DNA of 25,836 bases from NCBI GenBank assembly GCA_050013795.1, contig JBEKEO010000023.1, positions 1 to 25,836 on the forward strand. The letters are read 5' to 3'. The notes beneath the pieces were generated by a model that was not told where the DNA came from, did no database searches, and saw only the letters and a list, made by a program, of their open reading frames with translations. Source of the DNA: CAWHOW01 sp050013795. GTDB taxonomy: Bacteria > Bacteroidota > Bacteroidia > Bacteroidales > CG2-30-32-10. Positions 16,474 to 23,289 of this stretch are shown here, piece after piece (position 1 is the stretch's first letter; each line of letters begins with the position of its first letter). A program made the translations under genes and the position numbers.

Positions 16474-17323
16474 TTCGCCCTCCGTATATTAAACTTTGTA
16501 TTGCATTTTTCACGTAAACGCCAACAAGTTGTCGCCTGTATTCGGCTGTAGTACGAACGTCGCTAATGGGTGATACGCATTCCATTGCAATCCTTTGTGC
16601 TTCTTTGATTTTTTCTTCAGTAATTTCTGTATTTTCCAAAAACTTCTCTACTTCAATTAGTCGAAGCGGAACAGGTGCGACCGAACCAGCAGCAACGCGA
16701 ATTTTTTTACAAAAGTTGCCTTCGATTTCCATAAGCACTGCCACACTTGCCAGTGCAAGATCCATCTGCACCCTGCCTTTTTTTATTGATATAGCTTTTA
16801 TCTGCGGACCTGGAATATCAATGAGCAACTCCACGACTATTTCTTGTCCGGAAAGACAACTTTCTCCGGGTCCTTTAAAAAATTCATGCAAAGGAATTGT
16901 CCTTGTATTTTTCGCACTCTGCACTACAGTGCTTGCCTCAAGTACTAATAGTGAAGGAGCTGTGTCGGCACAGGGTGAACAATTACCGATATTTCCTCCA
17001 ATTGTTGCAACATTACGTATCTGCAAACTTCCAATTCTTTTTGCAGCTTCGATCAACACAGGAACAGCCCTTTGTAATTCTATATTTTCAATTAATTCTG
17101 TTATAGTGGAACCTGCACCTATGCGAATATTCTTTCCTACAGAAATATTCTTAAGTTCAGGAATATCACGCAGAGAAATCAGCGCATCAGGAGCCAGCAG
17201 CCTGCTTTTTATCTTCACCATTACATCAGTGCCTCCTGCAATATAGCGTGAGTTTGGAAATTTATCCTTTAGTTCCCAGACCTCAGCTAAAGATTTTGGT
17301 TTGTAATATTCTATCTTTTTCAT
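16457..17323 (-). CDS. Molybdenum hydroxylase FAD subunit (CoxM / XdhB type)
   Basis: The 288-residue flavoprotein subunit has the PCMH-type FAD-binding marks AGGTD in its first 35 residues and TIGGNIGNCSPCADTAP near 108-124, followed by the CO-dehydrogenase-flavoprotein C-terminal domain. It lacks the [4Fe-4S]-bearing insertion of 4-hydroxybenzoyl-CoA reductase beta subunits, arguing against that enzyme. The frame opens at a TTG (17332), but the ATG at 17323 is the better start: GGAAG lies 9 bases upstream, and the product then begins MKKIEYYKP as is usual. It is 20 bases after the acyl-CoA synthetase stop. Confidence 0.92.
   Translation of the reverse strand: MKKIEYYKPKSLAEVWELKDKFPNSRYIAGGTDVMVKIKSRLLAPDALISLRDIPELKNISVGKNIRIGAGSTITELIENIELQRAVPVLIEAAKRIGSLQIRNVATIGGNIGNCSPCADTAPSLLVLEASTVVQSAKNTRTIPLHEFFKGPGESCLSGQEIVVELLIDIPGPQIKAISIKKGRVQMDLALASVAVLMEIEGNFCKKIRVAAGSVAPVPLRLIEVEKFLENTEITEEKIKEAQRIAMECVSPISDVRTTAEYRRQLVGVYVKNAIQSLIYGGRNEKGN
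16479..16483 (-). promoter_or_regulatory. Shine-Dalgarno GGAGG for the 2Fe-2S subunit
   Basis: GGAGG, 5 bases before the ATG at 16473, lying inside the end of the FAD-subunit gene. Confidence 0.8.
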
Positions 17324-17332
17324 AAAAAACAA

Positions 17333-17337
17333 CTTCC
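17333..17337 (-). promoter_or_regulatory. Shine-Dalgarno GGAAG deciding the FAD-subunit start
   Basis: GGAAG is 9 bases before the ATG at 17323. It leaves no room for use of the upstream TTG at 17332, so it fixes the start. Confidence 0.65.
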
Positions 17338-17343
17338 ATTTAT

Positions 17344-19389
17344 TTATAATACTAATAATGTATCTACAGCAAATGCACCATCTCCATTAATCATTATTGG
17401 ATTAATATCCATCTCTTTAATTTGAGGATTGGATTCAATCAATGTGGAGAATTTCACAATCAATGCTGCTATCATATCTTTATTGACAACAGGAAGTCCG
17501 CGAAAACCTTCAAGAAGTGCGACTCCTTTAAGAGAACGGATCATGTCATATGCCATCGTTTGGTCAACAGGGCAAATGCCTATAGAAACATCCTTATATA
17601 CTTCTGTTGTAATCCCGCCAATACCGGCTAAGATCACATGCCCAAAGACAGCATCCTCGTGTGCTCCGAGAATTATTTCTACAGCTTTCGGTATCATCTT
17701 CTGCAAGAGAAGATCGACATCTGCACCAAATGCATTTTTTAACTTGCTTACAGCTTCCTGAAGTTTTTCTTCATTCTGAACTCCGGCAATTACACCGCCT
17801 TTGTCTGATTTATGAACCATTCCGTCACCTGCAACTTTTACTACTAAAGGATAACCAAGCTGCTTGGCACCTGCCTTGATATCCTGTCCGGCGGTTACAA
17901 ATAATTCCTTAACACAAGGTAAGCCATATTCGTTAAGTAGTTTTCTTGCCATCATCTGTCTTAAAATTTTCAGTTTGCCCTTCATGTAATCATTTAATGC
18001 GGAAGAAGATTGCAATTTCTTTATATCTGCAGCAGCAGTGTGGTTTTGTTTGTATTGAGAATACTGCGCAAGTTTTTTCATCGCTATAGCAGTTCTTTCA
18101 GGTGATGAAAAATTTGGAATATTATGTTCCTCAAAAACAGTTTCGATCTTTGGATTATCAATAATATAAGCATGTACAGGTTTGTTGTATTTTTTCCTTG
18201 CATTTGCAAAAGCCTGTCCGAATTCATTGCTGTCCAGTCCGCAATTGATTGCAATGCAGCTGTCAATATAGTTTTGTTGCATTATTTTATCCACTACTGC
18301 ATTATAATTGGCAGGAGTTATCTGTGGTGTCATGTCCACGGGATTGTTTAAAGCGGCAAAAGATGGAACAAGCGGCTGGATATCCTTCTTGGTCTTGTCA
18401 TCAATTTCAGGCATGTTGAGTCCGATTGTCTGACAAGCATCACTTGTAATGACAGACGGACCACCGGAAATTGTCATAATTGTTGTATTATTTCCTTTTG
18501 GTAAAATTCCATCGTTCGAAAGGAAAGCTTTTATCGTGTCGAAAAAATCATCACTGTTTTCAGCCAGTATAACACCATATTGCTTACACATTGCTTCAAA
18601 GACTTCATACGATCCTGCCATTGAACCAGTGTGGGACATTGCTGCTCTTCGTCCGACTTCTGTTTTACCGGCTTTCAGGGCAACAATTGGCTTATTCATG
18701 TTAGCGATAGTATCTATAAATTTCTTACCGTTTCTAATCTCTTCAATAAAAAGAGCGATCACTTTGGTTTCCTTATCTTCTTTTAAATATTCAAGAATAT
18801 CCACGTGATCAATATCCACCATATTGCCGATACTGATGAATTTTGATATCGCCAGTTTTTGTTTTTTTATCTCGTGGAAAAAAATTCCGCCATATGCTCC
18901 GCTTTGCGAAACAAAACTTAACGGCCCCTGCTTCCTTGGCAATTCCCAGAAATAGGTAGCATTCAGATGATGCGCAATATTGTATATTCCCATGCAGTTA
19001 GGACCAACTAAACGCAAGCCCGTTTTTTCGCGGATATCTCTTATCATCTGCTGGGTCTTTTTCCCTTCATCACCAGCTTCACCAAAACCGGAAGATAAAA
19101 TAATAGCATTCTTTACACCGCATTCTCCGCACTCTTTGATAACGGGAAATACAAAATTATTTGGAATGCTGATCAAAGCAAGATCGACTTTTGAAGGAAT
19201 ATCCTTAATGGATTTGTATCCTTTAAGGTCAAAAACATTTTCTCCTTGGGAGTTGACAGGAAAAATCTGCCCTTTGAAATCATAAGTGATAAGGTTTTTC
19301 AGCAATACATTACCAAGCTTGCCGGGATTGGCTGAAGCACCGAAAACGGCAATACTCTTGGGTTGAAACAGTGTACTTACATCAGGCAT
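17344..19389 (-). CDS. ADP-forming acyl-CoA synthetase, fused alpha-beta (ACD family)
   Basis: The 681-residue enzyme converts acyl-CoA plus ADP and phosphate to acid, CoA and ATP, giving substrate-level phosphorylation. Domain order is CoA-binding Rossmann (about 8-130, AVFGASANPGKLG and VGPNCMG), succinyl-CoA-ligase-like flavodoxin domains (about 150-440), and ATP-grasp (about 475-681). H253 in MSHTGSMAGS is the phosphorylated His of the alpha part. H526 in HKSDKGGV is the second phospho-His of the beta part, and MDINPIM closes the ATP-grasp domain. Placement with an aminotransferase and a 2-oxoacid ferredoxin oxidoreductase fits amino-acid-derived acyl-CoA as substrate, as in archaeal and anaerobe peptide fermentation. 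Strong Shine-Dalgarno AAGGAG. It follows the GRE stop by 72 bases, the longest gap in the operon. Confidence 0.92.
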   Translation of the reverse strand: MPDVSTLFQPKSIAVFGASANPGKLGNVLLKNLITYDFKGQIFPVNSQGENVFDLKGYKSIKDIPSKVDLALISIPNNFVFPVIKECGECGVKNAIILSSGFGEAGDEGKKTQQMIRDIREKTGLRLVGPNCMGIYNIAHHLNATYFWELPRKQGPLSFVSQSGAYGGIFFHEIKKQKLAISKFISIGNMVDIDHVDILEYLKEDKETKVIALFIEEIRNGKKFIDTIANMNKPIVALKAGKTEVGRRAAMSHTGSMAGSYEVFEAMCKQYGVILAENSDDFFDTIKAFLSNDGILPKGNNTTIMTISGGPSVITSDACQTIGLNMPEIDDKTKKDIQPLVPSFAALNNPVDMTPQITPANYNAVVDKIMQQNYIDSCIAINCGLDSNEFGQAFANARKKYNKPVHAYIIDNPKIETVFEEHNIPNFSSPERTAIAMKKLAQYSQYKQNHTAAADIKKLQSSSALNDYMKGKLKILRQMMARKLLNEYGLPCVKELFVTAGQDIKAGAKQLGYPLVVKVAGDGMVHKSDKGGVIAGVQNEEKLQEAVSKLKNAFGADVDLLLQKMIPKAVEIILGAHEDAVFGHVILAGIGGITTEVYKDVSIGICPVDQTMAYDMIRSLKGVALLEGFRGLPVVNKDMIAALIVKFSTLIESNPQIKEMDINPIMINGDGAFAVDTLLVL

Positions 19390-19396
19390 AAATGCT

Positions 19397-19402
19397 CTCC
19401 TT
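19397..19402 (-). promoter_or_regulatory. Shine-Dalgarno AAGGAG for the acyl-CoA synthetase
   Basis: AAGGAG, 7 bases before the ATG at 19389. Confidence 0.8.
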
Positions 19403-19461
19403 TATTTTGTTTATTGGATTAAATAATATTTTTTTAATGATCTTTTTATTCAAAAACAAAT

Positions 19462-21915
19462 TTATTCTTCATACTGGGTTCGTTCAATGATCTGTCGCTG
19501 AACATCCGGGCCTAGATCAATAAATCGTGCAGTGAAGCCAGCTACTCTTACCATCAGATCAGAATATCTTTCAGGATTTTTTTGTGCATCGGCCAGCATC
19601 TTACTGTCGACAATATTATATTGCACCTGATACCCGCCCAGTTTAAAATATACTTCATTCAGTTTAATGAATTTTTCTGCTCCAATCTTACCTTCAATTG
19701 CTGCTGGGTTGAATTTAATGTTAAATAAAGTAGACTGAAGTTCTTTCGCATTAACTTTTGCTGCAGATTTTATCAGACTGGTTGGTCCGCATATATCCGT
19801 TCCGGGGAATGCAGAAATAGCGCCATCCCCCACATATTCACCTGCAGTTCTTCCATCAGGTGAGGCACCACAGGCTTTCCCATGAAGGACTTGAGTTGTT
19901 ACAGAAAGAGTACTTGGCTGCCATGATTCTCCTACCCAGTTTTTCGTACTTTGTGATACCTCAGACCAATTATCATATAATTCAGCAAGGATATTGTCTA
20001 CATAATCATCATCATTCCCATACTTCGGAGAATCAAGTAAAATCTTTCTCAGTTTTTCATGACCGATAAAATTATCTTTTATTGCATTCCTTATATCTTT
20101 TAAAGTAAGTGACTTTTCCTCAAAAACATTCTTCTTTATTGCAGCCAGACTGTTTGCCACATTTACCATGCCGCATGAAATCACATAGGCAGAATCACTA
20201 TACCGGCAACCACCTTCATATGAATCCTTACCATTTTCTATGCAATCATCAAGTAAAGCTGTCATAAAAGGATGCATAAGTCCCATATCATTATGGACAA
20301 GCATAATAGTATTCCAGTATTCTTCTTCTTTCCTTATTATATATGCAGTTGCTTTTTTAAACTCGTTGAGAATTTCATCATAAGCTGCTTTTTCAACATC
20401 AATACTCACATTTATAAGTTTATCTCTGGTAACAGGATTAATACCATTATTCATCACCAGTTCAAAAATCTTAAGATTGTTTGTATGTGGAACGGCGTAC
20501 ATCGGCATGCGATTTCCGCATATCTGCATATCAACACATCCGCATGGAGCCCAGTCGCGGGCATCTTCAAGTGATGCATGACTGTTTTTCATAAAGCGCT
20601 CTATTGCAATATCATCATTAAATAAAGCTGGGTACCCGGAACCCGCTTTAATACAATCAACCACCTTATGCTTAAATTTCTCACTCATACTTTCTGCCCA
20701 GCGAACCGAAATAGTAGGTTGCCAGGTTTTGACATTTATTCCTGATTGAAGAATTAATTCGGACAGTTCATTGTTGCATGGATTTCCATTTTTATCAACT
20801 CCACCTATCGTCAAATTCTGATAAACACTTCCACCAAGATAAGCTTCGGTGAAGGTTGCATGGGCGCGTGTGATCTCAGAACATTTAATACGCATTAATT
20901 CCAGCAATTCAAGTGCATCTCTGCTCATATCCTTTCCTGAAGAAACATCATTTTTAAAAGGACGATACAAATATTGATCTAAGCGTCCAGGCGAAATACC
21001 GCGACCATTTAATTCAATGAAAAGACAAACATGAACAAACCAGAATGATTGTATTGCTTCATGAAATGTATCAGCTGGTTTACGTGGGACTTTTCTGCAA
21101 ATCCGTGCTATTTCTATTAACTCATTCTTTCGTTTTTTATCAGTACATACCCGTGCAAGCCGTTCTGCTTCTTCTGCATGATTTTCTGCAAAATTTATTA
21201 CTCCTTCAAGAGCAAGTTTAATCCCATTATAGAATTCAAGCCTTTTAGAATCCTTCTTATCAAGTTTAGTTATTTTTCCCTCTACCTGTTTCAAAATGCC
21301 TTCAATACCTTTGTCGATCACTTTCTGATAATCAACAATTACTCTTCCTTCAGGTACATCAAACATAAAACGCAGAAAAACCAGTTGTTGCATCCATTTC
21401 TCAACAAGATTGAAATCGTCTTTTGTATCTTTTAAAACTTTTTCTGAAAGTGTTCTCCAGTTGTTGTTTTCCCAGTGTTTTGCAACTTCTAGTATTTTCT
21501 CTTTATCAGCAGGTTTGATTAAATAAATTCCAAGTCTGTCATCTTCTTTCTTCTGAAGGGTACCTTCTATATAGCGTTCTTCTTCGCGTTTAATCTTTTT
21601 AAAACCTTCCAGCATCCATGCTTCATATTCAGGATAAACCTGGGTTCCCTTGAAATATTGAGAAATGTTTCCCACCAATAATTCTTCATCCCATATCTTG
21701 GCAGTAAGATTTGTAAATATATGTTTGAGTGCTCCTCCTGCTAAAAGATATTTAGAATCACTTTTGTGTTTCTTTATGTAATCTGTATATAGAACAGCTC
21801 TTTCTGAATCTATGTATGGTTCGTATTTCAGCAAATCTGCATATCTTCTTTCTACCCTAGAAGTGGATGGAATGCCTTTTACTTCTCTTTCTTTTATTAT
21901 TTCAACATCTTTCAT
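19462..21915 (-). CDS. Glycyl radical enzyme of unknown substrate (PFL / dehydratase-decarboxylase superfamily)
   Basis: The 817-residue radical enzyme has the C-terminal glycyl radical loop RVAGF (G793), followed by ARFIDLGPDVQRQII. The catalytic thiyl Cys is C460 in WAPCGCVDMQIC; C458 and C466 flank it. In characterised GRE dehydratases and arylacetate decarboxylases the motif is usually GCVE; here D462 stands at the Glu position. Other family marks are ISPGRLDQYLYRPF (307-320), NLTIGGVDKNGN (367-378) and GACASPDGRTAGE-like sequence near 680-693. Length is close to glycerol- or choline-type eliminases and, as recalled, shorter than arylacetate decarboxylases (about 860-900). Aromatic-acid decarboxylation, dehydration or C-N cleavage are all possible. 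No Shine-Dalgarno. Its activase is five genes downstream. Confidence 0.9.
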   Translation of the reverse strand: MKDVEIIKEREVKGIPSTSRVERRYADLLKYEPYIDSERAVLYTDYIKKHKSDSKYLLAGGALKHIFTNLTAKIWDEELLVGNISQYFKGTQVYPEYEAWMLEGFKKIKREEERYIEGTLQKKEDDRLGIYLIKPADKEKILEVAKHWENNNWRTLSEKVLKDTKDDFNLVEKWMQQLVFLRFMFDVPEGRVIVDYQKVIDKGIEGILKQVEGKITKLDKKDSKRLEFYNGIKLALEGVINFAENHAEEAERLARVCTDKKRKNELIEIARICRKVPRKPADTFHEAIQSFWFVHVCLFIELNGRGISPGRLDQYLYRPFKNDVSSGKDMSRDALELLELMRIKCSEITRAHATFTEAYLGGSVYQNLTIGGVDKNGNPCNNELSELILQSGINVKTWQPTISVRWAESMSEKFKHKVVDCIKAGSGYPALFNDDIAIERFMKNSHASLEDARDWAPCGCVDMQICGNRMPMYAVPHTNNLKIFELVMNNGINPVTRDKLINVSIDVEKAAYDEILNEFKKATAYIIRKEEEYWNTIMLVHNDMGLMHPFMTALLDDCIENGKDSYEGGCRYSDSAYVISCGMVNVANSLAAIKKNVFEEKSLTLKDIRNAIKDNFIGHEKLRKILLDSPKYGNDDDYVDNILAELYDNWSEVSQSTKNWVGESWQPSTLSVTTQVLHGKACGASPDGRTAGEYVGDGAISAFPGTDICGPTSLIKSAAKVNAKELQSTLFNIKFNPAAIEGKIGAEKFIKLNEVYFKLGGYQVQYNIVDSKMLADAQKNPERYSDLMVRVAGFTARFIDLGPDVQRQIIERTQYEE

Positions 21916-21963
21916 CAGTCAATGAATATTAAGAAGGTTACAACTACAAATATCTAATTTCAT

Positions 21964-23277
21964 TTATAAATGATTTTCTTTAAACTTTTCAAGTCTGTCA
22001 GCCATCACTTCAAACTGTGACCGTTGAATAAGCGAAACACAGGCACGCAAGCCCTCGGTCTTTTCGCTTCCCGTAATGGCTAATGAAATCGCACTTATAC
22101 CATAATATAATAATTCTTTCAGTAATTCCTCTCCCGACAATCCGGGATAGGAGATTGTAAAATAAAATCCATCGCCTATAGGCTTGTCAATATCCATATC
22201 ATAAACAATTTTAAAGCCATTATCGATAAACATCTTTTTCAATATTTTTGCTTTTTCCCCATACTCGCGAATCTCTTTCACAAAATTATAATCCCCATTG
22301 TTAATAGCTTTCAAAAGTGCCGCTACTGCATATTGTGCTGAGTTTGATGTTCCAGCAGTTGTTGCATAAACAGTTCCGTGAACTAATGTATGCCTGAAAT
22401 TAGCATTTGAATAATACCTTAACAGATCATTATGTTCAGAATTGAAGAGTTTATCGGAAATGGCACACATGGCCACACGCTGCCCTGCATAACTGAATAT
22501 TTTTGAGGTTGAAATCATTAAAACATAATTTTCCGTATATTTTGCTACCGTTAATTGAAATGGTGGAACACCCGGCTTTGAGATGTCTTTCCTGAAATCC
22601 ATTGCAAAATATGCCAGGTCTTCTGCTACAACAACATCATATTTGGTAGCCAGCTCTCCGATTATTTTTAGCTCTTCTTCATTAAAACATATCCAGGAAG
22701 GATTATTCGGATTGGAATATAAAATTGTAGAGATATTACCTTTTTCAAGAAAAGACAGGAGTTTGTTTCTCAATTTATCACCCCTGTAATTATACACATC
22801 AAAACTTTCCTGTTTCATCCCTATCATTTTGACCAATTGTTTATGAACAGGAAAACCGGGATCTATAAAAAGAATAGTATCTTTTTGAACATTCATCCTG
22901 CCTGCAACCATGAAAGTGGCATAAGCTCCGTTAATAGAACCAACCGTTGGAATGCATGCTTCCGGAGTGACATCAACATCAAGAAAGTTTTTAATAAACT
23001 TTGATGTTTCTGTTTTTAATTCAGGGATTCCGTCAAGGTCAGGGTACCAGGATGCAACACCTTTATCAAGAGCCGCTTTTTCAGCATCAACAGCTATCTT
23101 TGGAGCAGGCAGTCCGGGAATTCCCATTTCCATTCGAATGAATTTTTGACCGCTTTTCTCTTCAATGCCATTAATTAGTTTCTTAACTTCACGGATAGAA
23201 GCTCTATCAATATGTGTTATTTTTCTTTCTATTAATAATTCATCTACTAATTCTTTATCTATCGGTGTATTTTTCAT
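21964..23277 (-). CDS. PLP-dependent aminotransferase, fold type I
   Basis: The 437-residue class I/II-type aminotransferase probably interconverts an amino acid and its 2-oxoacid. The PLP lysine is K259 in MISTSKIFSYAGQR. N192 is in YSNPNNPS, D220 and Y223 are in AEDLAYF, and the carboxylate-binding Arg is R411 in GLRACVS. Residues about 100-150 carry the PLP phosphate region (TVGSINGAY). Length is somewhat above the usual 390-410, with an extended N-terminus of about 40 residues. It lies 12 bases after the ferredoxin oxidoreductase and 48 before the GRE, so the 2-oxoacid product is the likely substrate of the oxidoreductase. Amino-acid specificity cannot be seen; aromatic is suggested only by the oxidoreductase family. 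Confidence 0.9.
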   Translation of the reverse strand: MKNTPIDKELVDELLIERKITHIDRASIREVKKLINGIEEKSGQKFIRMEMGIPGLPAPKIAVDAEKAALDKGVASWYPDLDGIPELKTETSKFIKNFLDVDVTPEACIPTVGSINGAYATFMVAGRMNVQKDTILFIDPGFPVHKQLVKMIGMKQESFDVYNYRGDKLRNKLLSFLEKGNISTILYSNPNNPSWICFNEEELKIIGELATKYDVVVAEDLAYFAMDFRKDISKPGVPPFQLTVAKYTENYVLMISTSKIFSYAGQRVAMCAISDKLFNSEHNDLLRYYSNANFRHTLVHGTVYATTAGTSNSAQYAVAALLKAINNGDYNFVKEIREYGEKAKILKKMFIDNGFKIVYDMDIDKPIGDGFYFTISYPGLSGEELLKELLYYGISAISLAITGSEKTEGLRACVSLIQRSQFEVMADRLEKFKENHL

Positions 23278-23289
23278 ATTGAATTTCTT

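Noticed and set aside
16566..17246. 226-codon plus-strand open frame
   Set aside because: It is entirely antisense to the FAD subunit, whose motifs and operon position are clear. The translation has no recognisable domain.
13598..17323. 4-hydroxybenzoyl-CoA reductase
   Set aside because: The FAD subunit is of normal length and lacks the [4Fe-4S] insertion that marks the beta subunit of that enzyme.
19457..19464. TAAATTTG -7-like box on the minus strand before the acyl-CoA synthetase
   Set aside because: It overlaps the GRE stop codon and has no -33 partner. In AT-rich DNA such matches occur by chance, though an internal promoter in the 72-base gap cannot be excluded.
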